DNA from: Purshia tridentata
Lineage: Eukaryota > Streptophyta > Magnoliopsida > Rosales > Rosaceae
Length of the DNA stretch: 64,000 bases
Assembly (NCBI GenBank): GCA_003254885.1
Contig: QANT01005476.1
Span: 44,329-108,328 of the forward strand
Reading direction: 5' to 3'
In this document: positions 38,601 to 51,059 of the stretch, piece by piece
Layout: every line of letters starts with the position of its first letter
Numbering within the stretch: the first letter of the stretch is position 1
The notes under the pieces: generated by a model
The model's input: the letters and a program-made list of their open reading frames with translations, nothing else
Databases searched by the model: none
Told to the model about the DNA's origin: nothing
Program-made: the position numbers and the translations under genes

Positions 38601-39868
38601 CTTATGTGAATACCAAATTCTTAAGCTTTTTGATTCCTGAGCACCTTAGAATCAAAGTTTGAGTGTTAAAATGGTTTTGGCATGAAAGCTTTAATTTGAA
38701 GGTCAAATGGATTATCGATCAAATACACCAATTAATAATGGAATGTACAAAGTGTACGTACGTGGCAGTAGAAATCAAGCTTATGTTGCACATTTTCAAA
38801 GTTTTAAGAAGAAACATAATCCATGAATCTATATATATGGAAGTTTCTCTACAAAATAAAAGTTGAAAATTCATGGAATATTATGCCGGAAATGTTTATA
38901 AAAATTCGCAATGAAAACCGAGATAAAGCTTATGTTAAACAGAAACAGAGCATGCACTAATAAAAATATTTAACTCTAGAATAAGATCTAATGGGTCACA
39001 TCGATCTCTATCGCCATTTGGATTGCGTACTTTGCACAAAATTTACCAAGTTCTTGTAATCATATGTATCAAGAGCTTTATTTGTTACAATCTCTAACAT
39101 TCAAATAATAATGACAGATTCAGAATCTTCCAAAAAGATAGAGCTTAATTAAAAATGAATAATATAAAAAAATTATTTTTAATTATATATATTTAATGAT
39201 AACAAAGTTTACTTCTAAACACTCATTGAATCAAATCTAGGAGCAGGAGAGAGGACTAGAAAAATAATGGGTTTGATGACAAATGAATCCTACATTACAA
39301 ACATGATATAATGGCAATGATCAGTCCCAAATATCTAGACAGAGAATCCCTTCATCATAAAAATTTTCCTGTCAAGTATCATTGAAACCTTTTTGTTGGT
39401 AATGACATAAAGCAATGTCTTTGTGTTCTAACATCATGCTTGATATGTTATTGGTTCAAAGTAAACATATACTAAAAGAAACCAAGGATCAAAATGATGA
39501 ATATATATGTTTATAATGATCAAGGAGAGGGTATAGCATGCAGATGTTATATATATATAATGTATATATGGTTCAGAAAAAAAGACGGGGGTAATAAAGT
39601 ACAACACGCTGCCCATCATCATTGCCATCATGAGGGGTCTCATTCATATCTTAATGCAAAAAAAGCTTCACATGCTAACAGAATATGTAACACTTCAAAG
39701 ATCATAAACTCCTCTTTTGGAGATAACAAAAGATACACTACTCTAAAAAAAGGATACATTACCCAAATACACACCCTCTTAACATTATAATATGGTCGTC
39801 TCTATTTAATTACATAATATTCTTGTAATTAATCTTGACACAAGTAAATCTGTGAAGTAAGTGTATAG

Positions 39869-39902
<34 letters not shown>

Positions 39903-40178
39903 CTTTTGGCAAAGGAAGGCCAGCACACATTGTAGAATATATAGGGTGTGCTTTAATTTTCTTTTCTCTTTATTTATTTATATTAATTAAACATTTTCTT
40001 TTATACAAGGTTGGGTTGTCTCCCATGCTTTTCTACTAGTAGTACTTGAGAAACCAAAGCCAACCCACCTCCTCTCTTCTCTTCAAAAACGCACCCTATT
40101 CTTCCCTATTTGCATCGCATTTGTTCTTGAATCTCTCGGTATTCCCAGAGCACCCTCTGAGAGAGAGAGAGAAAAAGA
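35678..40178. other. Long intergenic region upstream of APL
   Basis: About 4.5 kb without a convincing gene; SSADH 3' UTR at the left, APL promoter at the right. A short direct repeat ggcttgggctggatagaag occurs at about 36203 and 36242. A (GA)n microsatellite lies at 39870-39899 and the last 100 bp before the ATG is CT-rich leader with a GA run at 40159-40172. The phrase agattcgaacccttctc near 37926 resembles a tRNA T-arm but no tRNA fold surrounds it. Confidence 0.6.
39870..39899. repeat. (GA)n microsatellite upstream of APL
   Basis: About 15 uninterrupted GA units, roughly 280 bp before the APL start codon. GA tracts near plant promoters can bind BPC-type GAGA factors; that role here is inference. 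Confidence 0.9.
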
Positions 40179-42082
40179 ATGTTCCAACAACACAAGAAGC
40201 CGTCAACTATGAATTCCCATGACAGACCCATGTGTGTCCAAGGGGACTCTGGCCTCGTCCTCACCACTGACCCCAAGCCCCGCCTCCGGTGGACTGTCGA
40301 GCTCCACGAACGCTTTGTCGACGCTGTCACTCAGCTCGGAGGACCAGACAGTACTACTTCTCCTTCGCACCCTTAATTTCTTGAACAAATTTATAAAACA
40401 TGCACTTTCTTAATTAATAACTGTCTTATATATGCTCATAATCTGTTTTCTTCTTGTTATGTGTTAATTTTCAGAGGCGACACCTAAGACTATCATGAGG
40501 GTTATGGGTGTGAAGGGTCTCACACTTTACCACCTCAAGAGTCACCTCCAGGTTTTGCATACACAACAATTTTTCAAACTAATTGATCTTTTTCTTTACT
40601 TCACTTTTACAACATTCCATTTTTCGGGGTCGGCCGGCTTGACAAAACTTCTTTCTTCTTTTTCTCTCTTTTTCCTTCTTTTCATTATCTACCTGAATAG
40701 AAATTCAGGCTGGGAAAGCAACCGCACAAAGAATTTAATGACCACTCCATCAAGGACCATGGTACGTATGAAACGTTAACTCGTATTCTTTCTAGGGTTT
40801 TTCATAGTTAATTTGGACTGCTTTATCTTCATTTTAACAATATATTATTTTTCAAAACAAAATTATTAATTGACATAACTAATCTTGGTTTACCAATTCT
40901 CATGATCATGGCAGCATCTCCACTAGATCTTCAACGAAATAGTGCTTCTTCTTCAGGAATGATAGGCCGCAGTATGAACGAGTATGAATTTATTTACGTA
41001 TTCTTTAATTTGATTTTTTTTCTTTTACTTAAATTTTCAATCAAGAAGTAGTTTATATATCAATGACGAAGTTACTTTTATATTGCTAAATATAATTTCT
41101 TTCTCCTTTTAATTAACGAAAAACATCGATGGCATGCATTCTTAATTTCATGCTTTGTTTGGGGTCGGCTGGGGGTATCGGATTTTCTTGTGGAATATAT
41201 GTGAAAAACTGTATATAACAGTAATAATTACTACATGGCTGATGCAATTAGGATGCAAATGGAGGTGCAGAGAAGACTGCATGAACAATTGGAGGTAATT
41301 TATAATTATAATTAAACACATGCAAAATAATTAATTAATTCATGGCCGGCTGATCTTCGATCTTCTTAATTCATTTTAATTTAAATATTATATAATAAAT
41401 ATAACAGGTCCAGAAACACCTTCAGTTGAGAATTGAGGCTCAAGGGAAGTACATGCAAAGCATATTAGAGAAAGCCTGCCAAACTCTTGCAGGTCAAAAC
41501 AATTTGGCATCTGCAGGGTTAAGCTACAAGGGTAATATGGGAAATCAAGGTGTTAATCCTGCTGACATGGGAAATCTGAAGGATTTCAATTCTCCTCTCA
41601 ACTTTCCATCATTTCAAGACCTTAACATATATGGAGGTGACCACCTTGATCTCCAACACAACTTGGACAGGCCATCTCTTGATCATCATAGTTTTATGCC
41701 AAACAATGATAACAATATGTGCTTGGGATCAAAGAAGAGGCCTAGTCCTAATAATTATAGTGGTAGTGGCAAAAGCCCTTTGATTTGGTCTGATGATCTC
41801 CGGCTTCAAGACTTGGGAACAGCTGCTTCATGTCTTGGACCTCAGGATGATTTCAAGGCATCAGATCAGATCCAAATGGCACCATCGTCGATCGAAAGAG
41901 GCTCGGAGATGGATTCAATTTCTGATATTTATGAATCAAAGCCGATGATTCAAGGTGATGAGAAGAAGTTTGAAAATAAACTCGAAAGGCCCTCGCCGCG
42001 GAGAGGAGCGCCACTAGGGTCGGACCGGATGAACATGATCAACGCCAGTGTCCGACAAGGAAGAAATTCGCCATTTGGGTGA
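40179..42082 (+). CDS. APL: MYB-CC (GARP) transcription factor APL, ALTERED PHLOEM DEVELOPMENT
   Basis: Six exons (40179-40350, 40475-40551, 40701-40761, 40915-40981, 41252-41294, 41408-42082) give 364 residues, close to Arabidopsis APL (358). The start MFQQHKKPSTMN is followed by VQGDSGLVLTTDPKPRLRW leading into a single GARP MYB-like repeat (about residues 33-88) with KGLTLYHLKSHLQKFRLGK. The MYB-CC/LHEQLE coiled coil (EMQMEVQRRLHEQLEVQKH, about 126-160) mediates dimerisation. The C-terminus ends with the APL-like RPSPRRGAPL and GRNSPFG. APL specifies phloem identity and represses xylem fate in the nucleus. The acceptor at 41251 was chosen because it joins AAC-GA to G-ATG, giving NEMQMEVQ exactly as in APL. 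Flanked by SSADH and DUF620 as in Arabidopsis. Confidence 0.95.
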
Positions 42083-43850
42083 GGCCCATCTATAAGTTTT
42101 GAAGATGATGATGAGAAAGATCTAGAGTTTTGGTCATGAAGGTTAGCAAGTCATCACATTAGGGTTTCGATCTACTATAAGTATGATAAAATGCCATGCA
42201 TGGCGAACCTTTAAAAGTTACATTGTTAATTTTATCAGTACATTTGTAACTTATACTGTGATCCCTTGTAGCTTCTTGATACTTAATTTCACATTCCCAT
42301 GCAATATGTCATGGAAAATTGATCTAGACATGAATAAAATTAATATGGCTCGTGACTTATATATAGAGCAAGGTGCAACATTCCACAATTTTGTCCCACT
42401 ATATATATGCAGGTTTCTTCTGTTAATGTTTTTAGTTATAAGTATATAAATGATTGACCTAGAAACATATATAAGTACGTACTATACTAGAAAAAAGAGA
42501 AAGAAAAGTACTATGCAAGTTATTAAATATAATTTATTTTTTCAATATATAATTAATTAAGATTGTGCCTTACTTGCATATGTTAAATTTCCTACTTTTC
42601 AAGCCTGATAATTAAGAGAAACTTTTATGTCCCCCATAGGTATTTAATTACAACAATTTCCTTTAAGATAAAAATGTATTACCATTTTGGTGGTAATTAT
42701 ACATTGTTTTTTATTTAGAGAAGTACGTACGTGCATGGAATGCAAGTATACATTGAACTGTAACCATATGACATGCACCCATTCGAAGTTATTTAGATCT
42801 CAATTTTTTTTCTCTCTTTTTTCATCTTTAATTTTTTTCTCTATATGTTGTTAATTGTTAACCCTGGCAAATGTATATATGGTCAATGTGATTTGAAACA
42901 AGTGGTGCTATTAAAGTTAGTTGGTCCAAGTTAGTTAGTCTTGTTATTGCAGACAAAACCATTGGGATAATATATTAAAAAAATGTAGTAACTATAGCAA
43001 AGGATATAATAATAGGGAACACTTGCTGCCTTGCTTGAAGCAAAGAGCAGTAAAGCTAAAAGAAAACTAATTAATATTAATTTGGCACATATACAGAGAG
43101 ATATCTACAAGGGTTATTGATATGTATGCTCCTTTTGTGGGATGAGGAAGAATTTTCTGCAAGAGAAACCGACCAACAGTATCTATCTTTCATGGCTTTC
43201 TTTTACTCTTTAGTACTACTTCTTCACATTCCTAGCTTGGGTGTCAAACAAAGAGGACAACAAGTGTACCTCTCATATATCATCATTTTCCTTTACTACT
43301 CAGCAAGAATATATACATGACCCCTTCCTCTAATATTCAATTAATTAATTAACACTACTGCTAACAAATTAAGTATATATATTACTAGGAGAATGCCCAA
43401 TTAATTAGAAAACAACCTTCGTAATTGGAGATATATATTTATATATAGATATGGTGCAGGAAATTCTATGGTTTATTGGATAATGCATGGATCATATTTC
43501 CAATTACTAATTTATCTGCAAGGATTGTTATTTAATACCCATATAAATATAGATCGAACACGTTTTTAGGCACCTAGCTAGCGAACTAGCTAGCTAGTTA
43601 GCTGTATCTCTTGGGTCTGGATTGGATATCCATGCAGTGCATTGCAGTGCAGAGATCAGGGTTGTCTTTAAATGGTTGTGGAAAAAGATAACAGTGGTGC
43701 CACTACTACCTGCTGCAGATCGAGACCACCTTTATTGGTTGCAGAGAAAATTTAGGCACTGCAAGTTGGCAGGAAAGCTAGCTTCCCCCTTTGATCTCCA
43801 CACAGGCAGACACTGTCACACTAGCTAGCTAGTACTCACTCACTCACTCA

Positions 43851-43889
<39 letters not shown>

Positions 43890-45563
43890 GAGAGAAGAAA
43901 AGATGATAAAGCCTAAAGGGAAGGAAGAATACAACGCACTCCCACGCGTGCACATATCGAGGAAGCTTCGACCTTTATTATGTAGGTACTAGTACTAATG
44001 CACAAAGTTAAAGCTGCTGGGGTACTACTACTACTACTAATTGTATCAAAAGCTGATGATGATGATGATGCATATATATTATATGCATGGCTTATTTCAG
44101 CTAACTAGCTTGTTTTTTATTTATTTATTTATTTATATAACATTGATTTTGCATGCAATTGTGTTGATTATATTCATACATGAATCGATCATGATCACCA
44201 TATGATTAATTATAATGATATTTATAGTAATTAGGATGCTGTCATTCAAAGGCACATCCTTCCATGCAAATGCAAATGATTTGCAGTCCCCCAATATAAG
44301 TAAACTTTGGATTCTGTTACGAACACTCATTTCACAACTTTAGGTCTATTAGTAAAGAATTTCCTGCATGCTTCTTTCTTACAAAGTATACTCCAGAAGC
44401 TTCTTTTGTCCCCCCCCAACCCCACTCTTTCTCTCTAGCTCACATATTTTGACCGCCCATAATAAAACGTTAATCAAATTACGTTCTACAAGTTTAATTA
44501 AATCAAACTAGCTAGCTTATGAAAATGGCGCTCTTTTGTTTCATCTTCCATGCAATTTAAAGTCTCATTCATACTGATTTTTCTTTAGATGCTGTGTGAT
44601 TGATTGAGTGTATGGTGTTTTATGTTCATTTTAACAAAAGGGAAAAATAGAGCTCTATAATCTTTTGTTTAGGTAGCTATAGTATATATATAGATCTCTA
44701 TAATCTCTAGTTCAACTTTAAAACTATTCCGATCCCAAAAGAAAAAAAACTTTGATAAAAAATACTTGGTATTTGATATGGGATTGGCACAAATGAAATT
44801 GTCTATTTAGGAATTGAATCAAGATTTGAAAAGGCCACACATGCAATATATCATGGAGGTTAGCTCATGCTTGCCTTTCATTTTGGAGGTCACGACTGGC
44901 CTCTCATAATAGACTGAAACTCGGACCTGGTGGGCTGCATAAGTGGGCCTAATTTGAGTGATCAGTAAACCTCTTTTTCCTTGAGATAGACACTTGTTAC
45001 TCGAAATTCACATAGAGATGGGCCAAAAAATTGGAATCAATGGAATCCATTACCGGGCCACGTCTCAAAGGGAGCCCAACAGCCTACCTGAGCCCAATAG
45101 TGTTGTATCTTTGGATAGGAAAAATAAAATAATTTCATGTTAGTTTATCATTTTTGAAGAATTTAAAGCCAATCATATTAGTGACACATTTCTATATACG
45201 AGTGAGTAAACAGTAAATAAAGTACAAATAAATTCGATTAATTATATAAGTTTTAAGGAGGATACGAAAAAATTGAAATAAATAAAGGCGATTTCCAAAA
45301 CAATGCATTAGATTAGAATACAAGACCCCCTTATTCCATCCCATCCTTGGATTTGTAATTTTGAGCTTAGTGACATTAAAGCCAAACTACACATATTACA
45401 TAATACACTTGAAGAAAAAAGAAAAAGAAAAAAACCCCGAAAATATTACACCATATATCAACGTGTACCCACCACCAATAGTTTTGGTAATTAGACAACA
45501 AATTAACATCCTAATAATTAATTAAGCTGGATGATCAGTTTGAGTAAAGTACGTTAATGATGA
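42083..45563. other. Intergenic between convergent APL and DUF620 genes
   Basis: About 3.5 kb, no supportable gene. Most is AT-rich, but 43560-43990 is distinctly less so and holds clustered ctagctag palindromes, a ggatatcc palindrome, tgcagtgcattgcagtgca and a (GA)n run at 43855-43886, suggesting a promoter or noncoding transcript rather than neutral spacer. No known mature miRNA sequence was recognised. Confidence 0.5.
43855..43886. repeat. (GA)n microsatellite
   Basis: About 16 GA units, preceded by a short (actc)n run at 43834-43849. Confidence 0.9.
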
Positions 45564-47907
45564 TCATGGTGATTGTACAGCACTACTATCAAATATATCA
45601 GCAGGAGCAATGAAGTAGTCCATGGAAAGCCCTGGCACATTAAACACAACATCATCAATGCTCCAAACCTCTTCCATTCGAGTCCTTGCGTACTGCATGG
45701 ACAGCTCACCGCACCTGAACACTGTGGCGATCGAACGGCCTTGATGAGCAATGAGCACGCCATCAACATCCCTGTAATCTGCTATACTGCTGCCTATGGT
45801 GGTCTCCCAATACACAGTTTCGTTTTCTGGGGTTTCAACCCTGGTGAGGTGTGAGTCTTCCAAGTAGATGAGAAGGCCACTCTTTTGGCAAAAATAGCCG
45901 TATAATGCATGCCTGATCACTTCTGCGGGCCCCTCGCTTCGTTCCATCACAGCCGCTTGATCGGCTGAGACTTTTAGGACAAAGCAATCATCATCACCTA
46001 TTCTTTTCTCCCCCAAGCATTGTGCCTTGGCAAACAAGCTTGCTGTGCTCTTTGGGTCTAGGCCCTGCAAAATATATATAACATGTTTGATCAAGTTTAT
46101 GTGTGTTTATAATACAGTTGAAATATAAAGATTAAGCTAATTAATGGTGGTTAACTATCCCAAATAGTTTTTTCAGTTTTTTATTGTTTTGATTTGGAAG
46201 AGTCTCATTTAAACTTGAAATCTATTCAACATTATGGAGAGAATTTCGACTTAGTCAGCTGATTTTGGACGGTTCATATCCTCATTCTCTATCTTCTTGA
46301 AATGTCTTTACTACTCTTTTTCCTTAGTCACATTATTTTCAAATACTAAAAGTTCTAATGTTACTTTACAAAGAAGCTAAAAGTTCTAATGTTACTTTAC
46401 AAAGAAGACCGATGTGAATGGTTTTCATATGGGCAGGCGGTTGACAATTGATGCAAATTTATAGTAAAATTCATAATAATCAATTCAATCGCTTATGTAT
46501 GTGTGAATGATATAATGATATATACGTTAAGATGTGTTACAAAAATAATAATAAATATTAGTCACTATAATATTTTTTTAAAGAAAAAAAATTTAAACTA
46601 AAAGAAAAAAGAAGTGAAAACAAAGAAGGGGTAGCCATAATAATGCACTAGATCTGGCAGCATTCACTAAAGTTCAAAAGCAAAAGTTAAAGCAAGAAAT
46701 AATAGAGGAAGAACACTTTAGTTCAGCATATGTGATAATCCCAAGACCAAGATGTAACATATATATGACCATACATGACGTAAGGACTGCTATCACGTGC
46801 CATTCTTAAGCCTTTCAAGTGTTCAAAAAAAAANNAAAAAAAAAAAAAAAAGAAGTGTGTTGGGTAAAGCATGGGACAGTTTCTCTATCATTGTCAGGCC
46901 ACATACCATTTTATTGGGATTGTGATTTGTGTTCCTCGATCTCTATCTTTGTTTGGTAAAGAACTAAAGGGTATTTGGAATAATTGAATACGTAGTAGGG
47001 TTCTTTCTCTTTATGGCTTAAAACCCCAACTTTTGTTATACTTATGCCCAAAATCAATATATGCAGGAATGAATAACATGTATTTCAAGAATTCAAATAA
47101 TATATAGTCTCACTTAATTAAGGTTAATTAATGGTATGATTGAAGAATTGAAGTACCTGTATGATGCGGCGCAAGGGACGTTGGGGGCCTTTGGCAGCAT
47201 GAGTACCAAGCCAAGGAGTATGCCTCCAAACAGTCTTGCCATCGCTACCAGCCACCAACTTGTTGCCTCCAACAACCAATTCCAAAGACCACATGCCAGG
47301 CAGCATTTGCCAAAGAACAAAGCACCCACTTTCCCCACTTCTTGTTCCCAAAGTCTTCACATTTCTCCCAGCAGAAACCTCTGTTTCACAGCAAACCATC
47401 TTCACTGTCCCACTTGCATACATGTTTTTGTTGCACTTGTGCTGCTTTAAGCACCCTGTGGCTGCCAAGTACTGCTGTATAATGTAATGCGCAATGGAGG
47501 TTTCCTACATAATAAAATCAAGAAATCAGTACCAAATTAGAGAGTAGAGGATGTAATAATTAATTTGATGTGGGATATGTTCTTACAAATGGGATGTCTT
47601 TAATGTGAAGGATGTGATGATCGACTGGGTCACTGGGTTGTGGAATTGGTGCTAGAGGACATCCCAACACACCAAGCAAGAGCCTTAAATCTTGTCTTTT
47701 GGCTGGACTAATAGTTCCACTTCCATAGCTCGTTATATTACTACTTCCTTGAGGAAGACCCTTTTGTGCTCTAAACCACTCACGTATGGCTTCCCAAGAG
47801 CTCTCTTTTTTGCCTCCTTCTTCTTGCATTTCAGGGTCTGGCCCTTCCATCAGTGGTGTCAATGGTTGAGGACACCATATCTGCTTCTTTCTCGCCTTTG
47901 AAACCAT
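45564..47907 (-). CDS. DUF620 family protein (At1g79420-like)
   Basis: Three exons (47587-47907, 47157-47504, 45564-46064) give 389 residues; all junctions are phase 0 with GT-AG introns. The sequence matches the plant-only DUF620 family: LRLLLGVLGCPLAPIP near residue 85, the stretch ETSIAHYIIQQYLAATGC opening exon 2, GCFVLWQMLPGMWSLELVVGG, and YWETTIGSSIADYRDVDG with a C-terminal DDVVFNVPGLSMDYFIAPAD. Function is unknown; no signal peptide or membrane segment is evident, so it is probably soluble. Position between APL and an organic cation transporter copies the Arabidopsis order At1g79430-79420-79410. The 1.09-kb intron 2 contains the only ambiguous bases in the window. Confidence 0.9.
46346..46407. 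repeat. Perfect 31-bp tandem duplication in DUF620 intron 2
   Basis: ctaaaagttctaatgttact... through aaagaag occurs at 46346-46376 and is repeated at once at 46377-46407 without visible differences. Confidence 0.9.
46833..46834. other. Two ambiguous bases (NN) in a poly-A run
   Basis: The homopolymer from about 46824 to 46850 contains NN, marking an assembly join or unresolved homopolymer length. It lies in DUF620 intron 2, so no coding effect. Confidence 0.95.
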
Positions 47908-50842
47908 AATCGTTAATTCGGTTGTTGTTGAACAAAAAGATTAATTGGAGTAAATTAATGAAATGAGGTTAAGGTTTCATCTGAGCAAGGCCATGGCTGT
48001 GAGTTTTTTTGAAGAGAGCAAGGTGGAGAGGGAGATAGATATACGAATTGTGTGGGATGGAGACAAAAGAGACAGCTTATCTGTCCAACGGCAGAAGAAT
48101 TGTATTAAAAATAAAACACACTCGCATGTTGGCCTGTCTATTACTTTATTCCTCTTTCTTTAGCTCTCTCTCTCTCTCGTCGTTTTATTTCTATGTTTAT
48201 TATTCTGTTGAGCTGCTCGGCCTAATTTGGATTGGCCTCCTCTTTTACATGTCATGAATGGTAAATGACCCAAATGTCCTTTGTAAAAAACGAAGATGTC
48301 TGGATCATAAAATTCCAATGGGAATTTAAATTGGTGGTGGTAGCTTTTGATGCTGAAAAATGGATGGATGTTGAAGACGTTTGGATCCATAGAGTTATGA
48401 GTTAGGTATCGGTGGTTGGATACTTCAATACAAGAATTGTCAAGACTAACCCCAAAGAGAATTTGACATAGTTTTAGTAGTTAATTAGTTACTTCTTTAT
48501 ATTGATTGAACTGAATTCATACATAGATGTGAAGTGGAATTAGGCTAGTACACTTAAGTATGTTGACCTTGGTACTATACTAAGGATATAATTGTTTGTG
48601 CAAAGCCTTCGATGTTTTATGGTTGAAACTTCTTTATATTTTTTGTGGGATTAGAATGTTCCAACCATTTTAAGGGTGGAATGATGTTATTTAACATATA
48701 TTCTTATATTATTTGAGACTCTATAATGAGTAAGAAAATTTTTAATGAATAATATTATTCTCACATGAAAATTTGAATGAGACAATCGTACTATATATAT
48801 AGTATGACTATCCAATGCTAAAATATCATATACATTATTTACTTTGAAAAATTATAAATTATATATCTTAAATGAATACAAATGTCAGTATATTATTAAA
48901 AATTTCACTATATATGTGGCACTTTTTATGCAATTAATTTAGAATTAATCAAATATATAATTTTCTACTTCATAGTTCTCTTCTTAATTGTTAAATTTGT
49001 TTATTTGAATTCACCCAAGGTTATTATGGTAAATAGGGCTTGGTGGCAGGCTGTGCACCCACTTTCATATAGGACAAATCTACCAAATCTTGTGTAATTA
49101 TTTAATTACTCTGAGTCTGATTATAAAATCCAAAAACAAGGATATCAATATATCATCACATTCACGCCTACTAAGTACTTTAGTTCTCAGTATCTTCCCC
49201 TCATCTTTTGATTTATGTCTCGGTCAAAAACATTAAACACAATTCACACTTCCCAATCCAAAGTAGGCCCTCAACCCCACTTCACATTCACACAAAAATG
49301 ATACCATTTTTTGTATGATTAGGAGGTTCCAAGCCAATCCAATTAACATTAACATCGAGTTTATTTGTCAACGTGGCAGGCAGCTGAACTCAGATGGGCC
49401 CACAAAGAAGTGGGCCGGATTAGATGGATGTTGGTCCCAAATCCAAATCCAAATCCAAATGGAAAAATAGAAAATAGCAAGTGGCAATTTGGCAAATGGT
49501 GGTGAGGGTGGAAGGTCGGCATCAAATGAAGAGTTTAGGGGAATGAATGAGGTTGGGTTGTGGTGGTGGAGAGGCGGATGAAGGATGTGATGTTTTTTTG
49601 GGTGATCTTTTAAGCCAAGTTTGTTCTCTTTGTTCTATTCTGCTATTATTCTATAAGGTTGAGCTGTGACTTTCATTGTTTGTGGTTGGTAATGGGTTCT
49701 GAAACCAGAAGCATATTTACATAAAGAAACATAATGCCGCATTGGTTTAGATCCTCTAGGAATGTTGCACATGTGGTGAATATTCAGGATATAACAGGTT
49801 TCTGACGTTTGTCCATCATTGTCTTCACACTCTTGGATCTTTCTCTTGTTTAGAATGAGGAACTTTCTGGGCTTTGAAAAATGCACAAAGTTGATGGACC
49901 ATTGTCCATAGCTTGAAATGCTAATGGTTCTTGGGCCTGGGTTTCAGACAGGCCAATGGGTGTCAACTTGGGATGTATATGACTGAACCAAATCTTTGAG
50001 CCCAGGGTTATTGGCTTGTCGGGCTTTGAGAGCTAAAGTAGCTATAGCTAACTTCCAACTGGGTATGACAGATAATGTTGATGGTTTGATGTTGTTACAA
50101 ATAATATAGAGGCACCACTTTGTATTCTAACTGGTATGACAGATAGACATATCAATTTCTTACTTATGTAAATAAATGAGGTATAGAATGGACTTATAAA
50201 TAAATAAATAACAAATTCCCTACATCGGTTGAGGTTTATATAATTGAAATACAATGTGTACTCGTTGTTGTTAATAATTTCAGAGCATGGTCATAAGTTT
50301 AGGCTTATATATAAAGTTCGGTTGATTTGGATTATCTCATTGAACCCAGATCCTCTCCTCTTAAATCTTAACCGTCCAATTTATTGAGTAGATCCAACAT
50401 ATGTCAATAGGTTTACAGTATGAAGGAAATATCATCAGTAATATCAATATGTATGTAGTAAAAATAAGTTTTTTATAAATTCTTATAATTAGCTTAAGTG
50501 GTGAAAGTAAGTAGAGTAATGAGTTAGGATTATGATAGGTTAATAATCAGATTCATTATATTGTAAGAAAAAAGAAACAGTCTTTCATACCAAGCAAGAA
50601 GATCTTGTTTAATTAAATCCTATAATGATCTACTTAAACTTGCAGCCATCATTAGGTTTTGTAGGAAACATGGTGCTTCTCCTCAGTTTTGGCTCTCTAG
50701 CTAGTAGCTACTGTTCAAAAGAAACAAACAAGGCCTTCGGTTGTCCCAACAAGGGCAAATATGTACTTACCACATACTAATCTTGTATGATTTTTTGCCT
50801 TTTGCTTTAGGCAAAGGGACACAAAGACTTGAACTGTGGTCC
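47908..50842. other. Intergenic between divergent DUF620 and organic cation transporter genes
   Basis: About 3 kb without a supportable gene. It contains the DUF620 promoter at the left, including a CT/GA tract at 48163-48180, a GGGCCCA and GTGGGCC pair near 49396-49420 resembling site II/TCP-type promoter boxes, and a short (aaatcc)n run at 49440-49458. A direct phrase tggtatgacagata occurs near 50062 and 50133. Confidence 0.5.
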
Positions 50843-50852
50843 TATTTATAAA
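50843..50852 (+). promoter_or_regulatory. Possible TATA box of the organic cation transporter gene
   Basis: TATTTATAAA lies 208 bp before the ATG at 51060; transcription from about 50880 would leave a 5' UTR near 180 nt. Motif match only. Confidence 0.35.
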
Positions 50853-51059
50853 ACTTCTGAAGGCACTTGTTTAATCATTGTCATACGACTCATACGTACT
50901 ACTGACAATGAACTTGTTATTTTCTTGTGCTTTCTTAAAACAATTTTGTGATAAGGTAATTGAAAATGAAAGTAGATCTTTTGGTTTGCCTCCATCTACA
51001 CCTCAGAAACTCTGATCTGTTAGCTAACAATCAATCTCCGTCTTCTGCTTCCACCAAAT

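Noticed and set aside
40552-40700. Read-through of APL exon 2 giving a hydrophobic C-terminus
   Set aside because: It is intron 2; splicing to 40701 restores the conserved SHLQKFRLGK sequence.
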